Assembly: GCF_900101475.1 (NCBI RefSeq) | Contig: NZ_FMZV01000011.1 | Location: forward strand, 97,822 to 161,821 | Source of the DNA: Ruegeria marina | GTDB lineage: Bacteria; Pseudomonadota; Alphaproteobacteria; Rhodobacterales; Rhodobacteraceae | Length of the DNA: 64,000 nt | Reading direction: 5' to 3' | In this document: positions 34,960 to 44,547 of the stretch, piece by piece | Numbering within the stretch: the first letter of the stretch is position 1 | Layout: each line of letters opens with the position of its first letter | Position numbers and translations under genes: made by a program | The notes under the pieces: generated by a model | Told to the model about the DNA's origin: nothing | Database searches by the model: none | Seen by the model: only the letters and a program-made list of their open reading frames with translations

Positions 34960-36465
34960 TCAGGCCTCGCGATCCCCACCAAGGCCCGAAATCGCCTGTA
35001 TCAGGCTGTCTTCGGTCACTTCGTCACTCGTGAACGTCCGCATGATGCGGCCCGAATACATCGCAATAATCCTGTCCGAGACATGCAGCACCTCGGGCAT
35101 TTCCGAGCTGATGACAATCACCGCATAGCCTTGCGCCGCAAGCTCCCGAAGCAATTTGTGGATCTCGGACTTCGATCCGACGTCGATGCCGCGCGTGGGT
35201 TCGTCGACGATCAGCACGTTGGGATGCATCGATAGCCATTTGCCAATCACGATCTTCTGCTGGTTGCCCCCCGACAGGTTTCCGACCTTCTGACGCCAGC
35301 CCGGTGTGCGGATGTCCAGCCTGTCGCGATATTGGTCGAAAATCGCCACCTCGGCGCCCTCGGCCATAAACGGTCCCGCCCTGAGATCATCGACCTGCGG
35401 CAGGGTCATGTTATCGCGGCAGTTCATGCCCAGGACCAGCCCTTGCCCCTTACGGTCCTCGGGCACCAGACTGATCCCCTTCCCGATCGCATCGGCGGGC
35501 GAATGAATGTGCACTTCCTCGCCGTCTAGCAGGATCTGTCCAGCCGACGGAACGCGCAGGCCAAACAGCGTTTCGGCAATCTCGGTCCGGCCTGCGCCGA
35601 CCAGCCCGTAAAAGCCCACAACCTCGCCGCGGCGTACAGTAAAACTGACATCGCGGTAGAGGTCGCCGCAACTGAGCCCCCGCACCTCCAGCGCCACGGC
35701 GCCCAATTCGTGATGGGCGGCGTTGCGGCTGAGGTCCAGTTTGCGCCCGATCATCATCTGGGTCACGGTTTCCTCGTCGGTCCCGGTGGTCTCGACGGTG
35801 CCCTGATACTGGCCGTCGCGCAGCACGCTGATCCGGTCGGTGATCTTGAAGATCTCTTCCATCCGGTGCGAGATGTAGATGATCCCAACCCCGTCCTTTT
35901 GCAGATCGGCGATCACTTCGAAGAGCACTACCTTTTCTGCATCGGTCAGCGAGGCTGTGGGTTCGTCAAAGATCACCGCCTTGGCATCCACGGTTAGCGC
36001 GCGGGCAATCTCGACCATCTGCTGGTTGGCGATGGACAGATCGCCTACACGCGTCATGGCATCGAAACCAACGTTCAGCTTTTTCAGAATGGTGTTGGTC
36101 TGCTCGGCCAGCCGTGCCCAGTCGACGCGGCCAAAGGATTTGCGCGGCAACTCGCCCAGATAGATGTTTTCGGCAACTGACAATTCCTCGGCGAGGCTCA
36201 GTTCCTGGTGGATGAAGACGATGCCTTTGGATTTGGCTTCCAGCGGGCCGGACATGACGACGGTCTCGCCGCCCATGACAATCTCGCCGCCGTCAGGCTG
36301 ATAGATGCCACCCAGCACTTTCATCAACGTGGACTTGCCCGCGCCGTTTTCCCCCATCAGAGCATGAACTTCGCCGGGCAGGACGGAAAAGGACACACCG
36401 TCGAGGGCACGCACGCCGGGGAAGGTCTTGACGATGCCTTCGAGACGCAGAACCGGATCGGTCAT
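34960..36465 (-). CDS. Sugar ABC transporter ATP-binding protein (RbsA/MglA type, two NBDs)
   Basis: The 501-residue product is two fused nucleotide-binding domains. The first has Walker A GENGAGKST and FDEPTASLTD; the second has the degenerate FYGLVGAGRTEIAETLFG in place of Walker A, LSGGNQQK as ABC signature and VDEPTRGIDVG. This asymmetric architecture is typical of CUT2 importers for monosaccharides. It energises the two permeases upstream in the operon and overlaps the first by ATGA. Confidence 0.95.
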   Translation of the reverse strand: MTDPVLRLEGIVKTFPGVRALDGVSFSVLPGEVHALMGENGAGKSTLMKVLGGIYQPDGGEIVMGGETVVMSGPLEAKSKGIVFIHQELSLAEELSVAENIYLGELPRKSFGRVDWARLAEQTNTILKKLNVGFDAMTRVGDLSIANQQMVEIARALTVDAKAVIFDEPTASLTDAEKVVLFEVIADLQKDGVGIIYISHRMEEIFKITDRISVLRDGQYQGTVETTGTDEETVTQMMIGRKLDLSRNAAHHELGAVALEVRGLSCGDLYRDVSFTVRRGEVVGFYGLVGAGRTEIAETLFGLRVPSAGQILLDGEEVHIHSPADAIGKGISLVPEDRKGQGLVLGMNCRDNMTLPQVDDLRAGPFMAEGAEVAIFDQYRDRLDIRTPGWRQKVGNLSGGNQQKIVIGKWLSMHPNVLIVDEPTRGIDVGSKSEIHKLLRELAAQGYAVIVISSEMPEVLHVSDRIIAMYSGRIMRTFTSDEVTEDSLIQAISGLGGDREA

Positions 36466-37472
36466 ACCTTCAACTCCTCTTTGCCTTTGACGTTGAGCTG
36501 TCGATCAAGGAACAGCACCGCAATCAGGATGCAGCCGATCACAAGGTTCACGGTCGAGGTGTCGGCGCCGATATGGCCCAGCCCCTTGCGCAGCAACTGG
36601 ATGGCGATGACGCCGCCAAAGGTGCCGATGACCGACCCGGCACCGCCGGTGATCTTGGTGCCGCCTAGCACAACGGCGGTGATTACCCACAGTTCATACA
36701 GTTGACCGTCATTGGGGTTCACCGATCCGCTCTCGGAGTAGAACACCACCGCCGACAGTGCCGCCAGAAAGCCGATGATCGCGAAGTTGATCATCATATG
36801 CGGGCCGACGCGGATACCGGCATTGACCGCCGCGTCGCGGTTGTCGCCGATGGCATAGGCGTTGCGGCCATGCACCGTGTGCTTGGTTAGAAACCAGATC
36901 ACCAGCGTCACCGCCAGAAGGAACCAAGAGGCCGTGGCCAGCCCGAGGAATTCGGCTTCGGCAAAGTCCACAAGCGTCCAGTTCAGGTGGCTGGTGGGGT
37001 TTTCGCCGTTGAACATGAAGACGACGCCGCGATAGCCCAGCATGGAGCCCAGCGTAACAATAAAGGCATCCACCCCTGTCTTCCACACGATCAGCCCGTT
37101 CAGCGCACCCAGAGCCGTGCCAACCAGCAGCGCCAGCAGCCAAGCAACCGGGATCACCCAGTCGCCAAGCCCCGCAAAGATCGGCCAAGTCATACTGTCC
37201 AACAGGACAATCGCGGCGATGGCAAAGGTGGCGCCAACGCTCAGGTCGATATTGCCGTTGACCATGACCATGGTCATGCCCATGGCGATGATCCCGATGG
37301 GCGCCGACTGTTTCAGCAACAACAGCATGTTTTCCCAGTTCATGAAGGCCTTGTCAGACAGCGACAGGAATTCCCCCGCCACGCTGAAGAAGATCAACTC
37401 CAGCACGATAAAGCCCCAGATCGCGCCGCTTTTCAGCGCTTTGGACAGTGCACCCGGTTGCATATTCAGCAC
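36462..37472 (-). CDS. Sugar ABC transporter permease (CUT2 family)
   Basis: The 336-residue product has about nine hydrophobic segments and the CUT2 permease motifs GMTMVMVNGNIDLSVGATFA and AVVLGGTKITGGAGSVIGTFGG. It forms half of the membrane channel with the next permease. It overlaps the ATPase gene by ATGA and lies 4 bp after the second permease gene. Confidence 0.93.
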   Translation of the reverse strand: MLNMQPGALSKALKSGAIWGFIVLELIFFSVAGEFLSLSDKAFMNWENMLLLLKQSAPIGIIAMGMTMVMVNGNIDLSVGATFAIAAIVLLDSMTWPIFAGLGDWVIPVAWLLALLVGTALGALNGLIVWKTGVDAFIVTLGSMLGYRGVVFMFNGENPTSHLNWTLVDFAEAEFLGLATASWFLLAVTLVIWFLTKHTVHGRNAYAIGDNRDAAVNAGIRVGPHMMINFAIIGFLAALSAVVFYSESGSVNPNDGQLYELWVITAVVLGGTKITGGAGSVIGTFGGVIAIQLLRKGLGHIGADTSTVNLVIGCILIAVLFLDRQLNVKGKEELKV

Positions 37473-37476
37473 TCCC

Positions 37477-38451
37477 TCAAGCTATAGGCGACAAGAGCTT
37501 GCCGCGCTTGGCCGCGATATCGAGCCAGACAGCAAGGATGATGATGACCCACGTCACAACGAACTGGACGTAGAATTGCAGACCGAGCAGCAGAAGGCCG
37601 TTCTGGATGAATCCAAGGATCAGCACGCCGATCACGGTCTTGAAGATCGTGCCCGACCCGCCCAGAAGCGACGCACCGCCAAGGATCACAGCGGCCAGAA
37701 CCTCAAGCTCCAGCCCCTGCCCAACGGTGTTTTGCGACCCCAAGGACCGGCTGGCCTGAATAAGACCGGCGGTGGCGACGCAAGCCGATGAAATCAGGTA
37801 GCATTGAAACACAATCCGTGCGCGGCGGATGCCGGAAAACGTGGCTGCGGTGCCATTGCCGCCCACGGCATAGACCTTGCGACCGAACGGCGTGCGGGCC
37901 AGCACCACCCCAAGAAACGCAGCCAGACCAACAAAGATCAGGATCGGCACCGGAATACCCAGAGCGCTGCCCTGGCCAAAGACGGAAAACCACGTGCCTT
38001 CCTTGTCGGCGATATCCATGTTCTGGCCGCCCGAATAGGTCAGCGTCAGGCCATGGATAGCCGACAGCATCCCCAGGGTCACGATCAGCGAATTGAGCCT
38101 GAGATACCCCACCAGAAACCCGATGATTGCCCCAAGGCACAGCGTCATGGCAAACATCGCCGGTATGGCCAGCGCCGGGCCGATCTTGTCGTGCAGATCC
38201 AGCACCACGATGGTCGAAAAGCTCATCATCGAGCCGACCGACAGATCCAGATTGCCGCTGATCACCACAAAGGTCACCCCCAATGCCATGACCCCAAGGA
38301 TGGCCGAGGACCGAACGACGCTGAACACGTTGTCGACGCTCAGGAACTTGGCGCTTGCAAGAGTGAACGCGATCATGAAGATCGCAAAGGCGATCAGGAT
38401 ACCTTGCCTGGCAAGGATGCCGCCGATCTTTTGCTTGGTCAGTGTCGCCAT
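37477..38451 (-). CDS. Sugar ABC transporter permease (CUT2 family), second subunit
   Basis: The 324-residue product has the same fold as its neighbour, with ALGVTFVVISGNLDLSVGSMMSF and VILGGASLLGGSGTIFKTVIG. Two different permeases in one operon indicate a heterodimeric channel. It follows the SDR gene by about 30 bp on the minus strand. Confidence 0.93.
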   Translation of the reverse strand: MATLTKQKIGGILARQGILIAFAIFMIAFTLASAKFLSVDNVFSVVRSSAILGVMALGVTFVVISGNLDLSVGSMMSFSTIVVLDLHDKIGPALAIPAMFAMTLCLGAIIGFLVGYLRLNSLIVTLGMLSAIHGLTLTYSGGQNMDIADKEGTWFSVFGQGSALGIPVPILIFVGLAAFLGVVLARTPFGRKVYAVGGNGTAATFSGIRRARIVFQCYLISSACVATAGLIQASRSLGSQNTVGQGLELEVLAAVILGGASLLGGSGTIFKTVIGVLILGFIQNGLLLLGLQFYVQFVVTWVIIILAVWLDIAAKRGKLLSPIA

Positions 38452-38484
38452 GGTCCCCTCCCTGAAGTCCCCGTGCGTTTTCCG

Positions 38485-39273
38485 TCAGACCAGCGTCATG
38501 CCACCGTCGATCATCACGATCTGGCCGGTCATGTAGTCGCTGTCTTTCGACGCCAGGAACGTCGTTGTTCCCGTTATGTCATCTGGGGTCGCGACGCGCC
38601 CCCTGAGGATCTCTGCCGAGAATTCCTCCATCGCCTGACCCGGACGGTGAGCGGCCCCGATCTCCATCAGGTCCTGATCGACCTGCTCCCACATCTCGGT
38701 GGCCACAACGCCCGGCGCAAAGCCTGTCACGGTGATGTTGTGCTTGGCAAGGTCGCGCGCGCCCGACTGGGTAAGCGACACAACGGCGAATTTGGACGCG
38801 CAGTAGGGCGCGACATTGTCAAACCCCTGACGGCTGGCGATGGACGCCGTGTTGATGATCTTGCCGCCACCACCCTGCGCAATCATCTGGCGCGCGGCCT
38901 CCTGCATGCCGATCATGCAGCCCAGACCGTTCACACCCATGATGAAATTCCAGTTTTCTTCGGTCACATCGAGGAAGTTCATCGGTTTGTTCACACCGGC
39001 ATTGTTGAATTTCACGTCAAGACGGCCAAAGGTTTCTACCGTATGCGCAATCATCGCGCGGACCTGTTCGCGGTCCGTGACGTTCGCTTGTGCCGACGTC
39101 ACGCGCCCGTTGTGGGCGCTGCGGGCGGCTTCGGCCACCTGGGCCACCTTGTCGCCGTTCAGGTCAGCGAAACAGACCTTGGCGCCCTCCTGCAAAAGAG
39201 CCTCTCCGATAGCGCGGCCAATACCTTGTGCGGCGCCTGTCACGATACAGACGCGATCCGACACCCGTCCCAT
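38485..39273 (-). CDS. Short-chain dehydrogenase/reductase 1 (polyol or sugar-acid dehydrogenase)
   Basis: The 262-residue product is a classical SDR: cofactor motif VTGAAQGIG near residue 12, NNAG near 90, catalytic Ser in INTASIAS and Tyr-Lys in YCASK. The acidic residue after the second strand (FADLNG) favours NAD(H). Closest in sequence style to SDR2 on the opposite strand, from which it may be a paralogue. It sits between the substrate-binding protein and the permeases, so it likely oxidises the imported sugar or polyol. Confidence 0.9.
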   Translation of the reverse strand: MGRVSDRVCIVTGAAQGIGRAIGEALLQEGAKVCFADLNGDKVAQVAEAARSAHNGRVTSAQANVTDREQVRAMIAHTVETFGRLDVKFNNAGVNKPMNFLDVTEENWNFIMGVNGLGCMIGMQEAARQMIAQGGGGKIINTASIASRQGFDNVAPYCASKFAVVSLTQSGARDLAKHNITVTGFAPGVVATEMWEQVDQDLMEIGAAHRPGQAMEEFSAEILRGRVATPDDITGTTTFLASKDSDYMTGQIVMIDGGMTLV

Positions 39274-39350
39274 GGCGTGCCCCCCTGAATGTCACTGAAA
39301 AAAATCTGCGGGGCATGGACCCAACCACCCCCGCAGCATGCTGGCTGGTC

Positions 39351-40298
39351 TTAGAAGACCGGCTTGGTGAAGTCGCCCATGTTGTCCTGGGTGATCTTCG
39401 GCGTGTCGAAGTAGTTCAGGAACGGAACGTCCTTGCCTTCCAGCACGTCGATGGCGGTCTTCAGAGCGGCTTCGGCATCGTCGACCGGCGACTGGTAGAT
39501 CGAGCCCCAGTATTCTCCCGCGCCCATTGCCTCGTAACCGACGGCAAAGTTGGTGGCGCCGACAAAGATGATGCCTTCGCGGCCCGCGGCCTTGGCGGCG
39601 TTCAGAGCCCCGACGCCCATGTTGTCGTCCCCGGCGTAGACGCCGTCGATGTCGTCGTATTTTACAAGAAACGCTTCCATCACCTGCTGGGATTTCTCGC
39701 GGTTCCAGTCGCCCGGCTGGGTGTCGACCACGGTCACGTTCGGGCAAACTTCGGGCAGACGGTCTTCAAAGCCCTTGGCCCGTTCGATCGCGGTGGTGTA
39801 TCCCGGCTGACCGGTGATGTGCACGACCTGGGCCTCGTTCTCGATGCCCATTTCCTTGAACTTGTCGCACATGATCTCGGCCGAACGTGCACCCTGGGTG
39901 ATGTTGTCGGGGCCCGAGAAGGACTTGACGAAGTCGAAACCGGCTTCGGCGATGTTCGAGTTGGTCACGATGACCGGGATACCAGCCTGATGTGCCTTGC
40001 GGACAGCGGGGATCACGGCCTCGCCATTGGTCGGCCAGATGATGATGGCGTCGACTTCCTGCTGTATCAGGTCTTCCATCTGGGCGATCTGACGCGCCAC
40101 ATCGCCACCTGCATCAAGCACGACAGCCTCGACATCGGCATTCGCCTCGGCGGCCGCGATGAAGGCCTTTTCGTAGGTCGTCTGATAGCTATCTACCCCG
40201 ACGTTATTCTGGGTGATGCCGATCTTCATGGTTTCGGCGGATGCGGCGCCAGCCAGGAAAACAGCGGTGCTGGCAACCAGAGCAGTGCGAATTTTCAT
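39351..40298 (-). CDS. Periplasmic sugar-binding protein (ribose/D-galactose class)
   Basis: The 315-residue product has a signal peptide (MKIRTALVASTAVFLAGAASA) and a type I periplasmic-binding fold (Peripla_BP_4): IGITQNNVGVDSYQTTYEKA, QEVDAIIIWPTNGEA, and GVYAGDDNMGVGALNAAKAAG. It captures the substrate for the CUT2 importer. It is the first gene of the minus-strand transcript and is divergent from the regulator, 225 bp away. Confidence 0.93.
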   Translation of the reverse strand: MKIRTALVASTAVFLAGAASAETMKIGITQNNVGVDSYQTTYEKAFIAAAEANADVEAVVLDAGGDVARQIAQMEDLIQQEVDAIIIWPTNGEAVIPAVRKAHQAGIPVIVTNSNIAEAGFDFVKSFSGPDNITQGARSAEIMCDKFKEMGIENEAQVVHITGQPGYTTAIERAKGFEDRLPEVCPNVTVVDTQPGDWNREKSQQVMEAFLVKYDDIDGVYAGDDNMGVGALNAAKAAGREGIIFVGATNFAVGYEAMGAGEYWGSIYQSPVDDAEAALKTAIDVLEGKDVPFLNYFDTPKITQDNMGDFTKPVF

Positions 40299-40433
40299 TT
40301 GTAATCTCCTCCCGGATTGAACCGGTTACATTCCCTGAGCGCCTGCACCCCTCCCGGACACTGACGCAGCATTCGGCGTACCGAACGACTGAAGCTACTT
40401 TGCCGATTCTCGCTGCACCGCGACGCATGCAAT

Positions 40434-40482
40434 GTATCCAAAATGGATATACAATTGTCCATATCCGACACTTTTGGGATAC
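40434..40482. promoter_or_regulatory. Nested palindrome between transporter and regulator, candidate operator
   Basis: The outer arms are GTATCCAAAA (40434-40443) and TTTTGGGATAC (40472-40482, one extra G). The inner arms are GGATAT (40445-40450) and ATATCC (40461-40466) around ACAATTGTCC. TATCC/GGATA half-sites recur three or four times. It lies 42 bp upstream of the regulator start and 136 bp from the binding-protein start, so it can control both directions. Confidence 0.75.
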
Positions 40483-40523
40483 GCCCCGGATGTCAACTTG
40501 AACATTTTCAAAGAGGCCGCTGC

Positions 40524-42353
40524 ATGACCGACTCGTCGAAATTCAAAATGAACATTTCCCGGCCTGAACCCCGCAGGGCCAATGTAGAGAGACCCGCTAA
40601 ACCCATGAACGCCCTTGGAGGACAAATTCAATCCGGACCGGCTTCGCCTCAGGCGAAGGCCGAGAGTCTCGCGATTTTGTCCTTTTTGGATGATTTCAAC
40701 GACGAGCTTGAAAGCGCACTCGACATCATCGCGCCAAATGCCCATCTGCACATGGCAATGCACCTGTTGCAGGGCCATTTCGATGGCAAGATGGTGACGC
40801 CGACCTCGATGATTGGCGCCAGCCGCGTGCCGTATGCCACGGCGAACCGCCGGCTCAGGGAAATGGTTGAAGCAGGACTGATCGAACAGCGCCCCCGCAC
40901 GAAGACCGGCAAAAGCTTTTCCATGCATCCCAGCGAACAGCTGCTGGAACAATGGATGCAATTGTCCGGGCGGGTCCGGCGCTTGGCCGAAACGCGGTTT
41001 GGTGGGCGGGCGCGGGCACAGGATACCAAGGATTACTATTTCGGCGGCAGCTATTCAGCTGCGCAGTCCATCCCGCCGCTCAGTGTTCTGTCAAAGCCTT
41101 TGAAACTGCCGGGCGGCCTGCGGGTTCTTGTTCATGGCGATCCAACGTTCATGGTGATGGACACACTCAAGCGCCAGTTCGAACAGGTGATCGGAACCAC
41201 TATTGCACAACGCGCCTTTTCCATCGACCGCCTGCGCGACGAGGCACTGCGCAACGCCGAACGGCCCGCCAGCCGCTATGACATCATTGCGGTGGACCTG
41301 CCCTGGATCGGCGAGTTTGCCGAAAAGAACGTTCTAATGCCGCTGGATCAGGTGATGGATCTGGTGCGGCTTGATCCGGCGGATTTCCACACTGCCGGCT
41401 GGAAAGCGGCGCATTGGGGTGGGCGCGCCTATGGCGTGCCAGCCCAGACCACGCCGGAGCTGCTGTTCTATCGCCGCGACTTGTTTGCCGAGGCCGGGTT
41501 GGAACCCCCGGCAACCACCGACGCGCTTTTGACTGCCGCACGTACCCTGCACGATCCGCGCCGGGGCCGGTATGGCATCGCGTGGAACGCGGCGCGCGGC
41601 ACCGCGCTGGGGCACACTGTTTTGATGACCATGGCGGACTTTGGTCAACCAGTGCTGGACTTGCCCGAAATCGCCGGTGGGTTCGACACCGATCACCTGG
41701 CGCGAGGCAACTACCGGCCAACCATCGACACCGACGCGGGCCTACGCGCGGCGGAATTCCTGTTGGAACTGCTGGACTATTCGCCCCCCGATATTCTGTC
41801 GATGTCGTGGTACGAACGCGTTCGCCCCTACGCGGCAGGCAGCATTGCAATGGCCTATGGCTATACCTTGCTGGCCCCGTACTTCGAGCTCGACGAAAGC
41901 TCGCCCGCCAGCGGGCAAACCGGATATTTGCCGCACCCCTCTGGCCCCGGCGCTAGCCCGGTCGCCCCGGTTGGCGGCTATGTCTTGGGAATCCCGGCCA
42001 ACCTGAGCCCAGATCGCGTGCCCGCCGCTGTAGAGGCGCTGACCGTGTTCACCTCGCCCGAGGCGCAAAAGCTCTATGTGCAAAACGGCAGCCGCACCAA
42101 CCCGCGCTATTCCGTCGGGTCTGACCCCGAAGTGCGCCGCGCGTCGTCCATATTCGAGGCGGTCGATGCCATGTCCTGGCGTGACGAGTTGCAATTCTGG
42201 CCGCGCCCGCCGGTACCCGAGATTGTCGATATCATCCAGATCTGCGGCGAGGAATTCCACGACATGCTGCGCGGCATCGTCACCCCGCGCGACGCGCTGC
42301 GCAAGGCACAGGCCCGCGCCGACGCCATCATCCAATCAAACCGAATACCGTGA
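40524..42353 (+). CDS. Fused regulator: winged-helix domain plus cytoplasmic solute-binding-protein (family 1) domain
   Basis: The 609-residue product has no signal peptide. Residues about 50-165 form a MarR/GntR-like winged helix (VTPTSMIGASRVPYATANRR, REMVEAGLIEQRPRTKTGKSF). From about 205 to 590 it resembles an ABC extracellular solute-binding protein of family 1: LRVLVHGDPTFMVMDTLKRQFEQ, YDIIAVDLPWIGEFAEKN, PELLFYRRDLFAEAGLEPP, AAEFLLELLDYSPP and GGYVLGIPAN. The second domain would bind a ligand inside the cell and control DNA binding. ATG 40524 follows AAAGAGG. Divergent from the importer and followed by its catabolic genes, it is their likely local regulator. Confidence 0.85.
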   Translation: MTDSSKFKMNISRPEPRRANVERPAKPMNALGGQIQSGPASPQAKAESLAILSFLDDFNDELESALDIIAPNAHLHMAMHLLQGHFDGKMVTPTSMIGASRVPYATANRRLREMVEAGLIEQRPRTKTGKSFSMHPSEQLLEQWMQLSGRVRRLAETRFGGRARAQDTKDYYFGGSYSAAQSIPPLSVLSKPLKLPGGLRVLVHGDPTFMVMDTLKRQFEQVIGTTIAQRAFSIDRLRDEALRNAERPASRYDIIAVDLPWIGEFAEKNVLMPLDQVMDLVRLDPADFHTAGWKAAHWGGRAYGVPAQTTPELLFYRRDLFAEAGLEPPATTDALLTAARTLHDPRRGRYGIAWNAARGTALGHTVLMTMADFGQPVLDLPEIAGGFDTDHLARGNYRPTIDTDAGLRAAEFLLELLDYSPPDILSMSWYERVRPYAAGSIAMAYGYTLLAPYFELDESSPASGQTGYLPHPSGPGASPVAPVGGYVLGIPANLSPDRVPAAVEALTVFTSPEAQKLYVQNGSRTNPRYSVGSDPEVRRASSIFEAVDAMSWRDELQFWPRPPVPEIVDIIQICGEEFHDMLRGIVTPRDALRKAQARADAIIQSNRIP

Positions 42354-42372
42354 CACCCGAGGAGGAGAGACC

Positions 42373-43179
42373 ATGTACCCCAATCGACTGAAAGGTAAGA
42401 ACATACTGATCACCGGTGCCGCCCGCGGCATGGGCGCCGCCAATGCCGAAGCCTTTGCCGCGCAAGGCGCCAACGTGTGCCTTGGAGACCTTGATCAGGC
42501 AGAGGCGCAGAAGGTGGCCGACCGGATCAACGCCGTCGGCAACGGCAAAGCGATTGCCGTCAAAATGGACGTGACCAAACGCGAAGACAACGCGAGCGCC
42601 GTGGCAGCCACGGTCGAAGCGTTCGGGTCGATCAACGTGGGTCTGTTCAACGCGGGCCTCAACAAACCCCGGTTCTTCATGGATATCGACGAAGACAACT
42701 GGGACATGATCATGAACGTCAACACCAAGGCGATGTGGCTGGGCATGCAGGAAACCGCCCGTCAGATGATCGCGCAGGGCCCCGAGGGCGGACCATACAA
42801 GCTAATCAACGTAGGCAGCATCGCGTCCAAGAAACCCTTGGTTGATGTAACGGTCTATTGCACCTCGAAATACGGCTGTCTGGCGCTGACCGAATGCGGC
42901 GCGCTGGGTCTGGCCGAACATAACATCACCGTCAACGGTTATGCGCCTGGCGTCGTTGTGACTCCCCTGTGGGAACAACTCGACAAAGACCTGGTCGAGA
43001 TCGGCTTCAAGGAACGTGCCGGTCAGGCCTATGACGACATCGTGGCCAACAATCTGGTGATCAAACGGGTGTCCTATCCCGAAGACATCACCGGCACCGC
43101 ATCGTTCCTCGCGTCCTCGGACAGCGACTACATGACCGGCCAGATGATCTCGGTCGACGGCGGTTGGGTTACCAAGTAA
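42373..43179 (+). CDS. Short-chain dehydrogenase/reductase 2
   Basis: The 268-residue product shows ITGAARGMG, NAGLNKPRFFMD, catalytic Ser in INVGSIAS and YCTSK. The Asp in LGDLDQ suggests NAD(H). It parallels SDR1 in many segments (GMQETARQMIAQ, NITVNGYAPGVV, DSDYMTGQM), so the two are probably paralogues serving related steps. GGAGGAGAG precedes the ATG. It is 19 bp after the regulator gene. Confidence 0.9.
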   Translation: MYPNRLKGKNILITGAARGMGAANAEAFAAQGANVCLGDLDQAEAQKVADRINAVGNGKAIAVKMDVTKREDNASAVAATVEAFGSINVGLFNAGLNKPRFFMDIDEDNWDMIMNVNTKAMWLGMQETARQMIAQGPEGGPYKLINVGSIASKKPLVDVTVYCTSKYGCLALTECGALGLAEHNITVNGYAPGVVVTPLWEQLDKDLVEIGFKERAGQAYDDIVANNLVIKRVSYPEDITGTASFLASSDSDYMTGQMISVDGGWVTK

Positions 43180-43245
43180 CGAGCTGAAATTCCTTAACTT
43201 CACACAATCAACGGGCCGCGCATCCGCCGCCCGGAGGAGATCCCC

Positions 43246-44544
43246 ATGTCCCGCGCATTGATGCCGAACATGCTCACCCCGCAAGATCTGGAACCCAACT
43301 GGGAGTGGCGCGACAAGCTGCCCGCATGGGGCCACATGTCGGTCGATTTCGAACGCCGGATCGACCACGACCGCCTGCGCCGCTACCGCCTGGCGCGGAC
43401 GCGACAGGCGCTTCAGAACTCACCTGCAGGTACGCTGCTGCTGTTCGATGTTAACAACATCCGCTATGTGTCCGCCACCAAGATCGGCGAATGGGAACGG
43501 GACAAGATGTGCCGTTTCTGCCTGCTGACCGGCGATGACAGCCCCTATGTCTGGGACTTTGGCTCGGCGGCGGAACACCACAAGCGCTATTCCGACTGGC
43601 TGGAGCCCGAGCACTGCCTTGCCGGCGTTGTCGGCATGCGAGGGACAATTCCGCCCGAATTTGGTCTGATGAAGAAATACGCCAAGCAGATCGCCGGGCT
43701 GATCCGTGATGCCGGCATGGGCAATATGCCGGTCGGTGTCGATTACGCCGAAACCGCCATGTTCCACGCCCTGCAAGAAGAAGGCCTCAACGTCATTGAT
43801 GGCCAGCAGATCATGCTCGCCGCGCGTGAGATCAAGAACTGGGACGAAATCCAGCTGCTGACGCAGGCGGCCTCCATGGTCGATGGCGTCTACCACATGA
43901 TCTACGAAGAGCTGAAACCCGGCGTGCGCGAGAATGACATCGTCGCCCTGTCGAACAAGATGCTCTACGAGATGGGCTCGGACGACGTCGAGGCGATCAA
44001 CGCCATTTCCGGCGAGCGCTGCAACCCGCATCCACATAACTTCACCGACCGGCTCTTCCGCCCAGGCGATCAGGCGTTCTTTGACATTCTCCAGTCGTAT
44101 CAAGGCTACCGCACCTGCTACTACCGGACCTTCAACATCGGCCGCGCGACGCCAGCGCAGAACGACGCCTACGTGAAGGCGCGCGAGTGGATCGACGCCT
44201 CGATCTCCATGATCAAACCGGGCGTGAGCACCGACAAAGTCGCGGAAGTCTGGCCCAAGGCCGAGGAATTCGGCTTCCCGAACGAGGACGCTGCATTCGG
44301 TCTGCAATTCGGTCACGGTCTGGGTCTGGCGCTGCACGAACGCCCGATCATTTCCCGCGCCGTGTCGCTTGATCACCCGATGGAAATCCAGACCGGCATG
44401 GTCTTTGCGCTGGAAACCTACTGCCCCGCCGCCGACGGATACAGTGCCGCGCGCATCGAGGAAGAAGTTGTCGTGACGGAAACCGGATGCGAAGTCATCA
44501 GCCTGTTCCCCGCCGAAGACCTGCCCATTGCGAACCGGTACTGA
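43246..44544 (+). CDS. M24 family (creatinase/Xaa-Pro peptidase fold) protein with an altered metal site
   Basis: The 432-residue product has an N-terminal creatinase-like domain (LLLFDVNNIRYVSATKIGEW) and a pita-bread C-terminal domain. The GHGLGLALHERP His-region and the two Glu positions (ALETY, RIEEEVVV) are kept. In the first metal strand FFDILQSYQGYRTCYYRTF (about residues 277-296) the second Asp expected in GY.(S/T)D..RTF is replaced, apparently by Cys. The fold includes peptidases, creatinase and the DMSP lyase DddP, so this may be a non-peptidase lyase or hydrolase. It lies inside the catabolic operon. Confidence 0.82.
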   Translation: MSRALMPNMLTPQDLEPNWEWRDKLPAWGHMSVDFERRIDHDRLRRYRLARTRQALQNSPAGTLLLFDVNNIRYVSATKIGEWERDKMCRFCLLTGDDSPYVWDFGSAAEHHKRYSDWLEPEHCLAGVVGMRGTIPPEFGLMKKYAKQIAGLIRDAGMGNMPVGVDYAETAMFHALQEEGLNVIDGQQIMLAAREIKNWDEIQLLTQAASMVDGVYHMIYEELKPGVRENDIVALSNKMLYEMGSDDVEAINAISGERCNPHPHNFTDRLFRPGDQAFFDILQSYQGYRTCYYRTFNIGRATPAQNDAYVKAREWIDASISMIKPGVSTDKVAEVWPKAEEFGFPNEDAAFGLQFGHGLGLALHERPIISRAVSLDHPMEIQTGMVFALETYCPAADGYSAARIEEEVVVTETGCEVISLFPAEDLPIANRY

Positions 44545-44547
44545 GCG

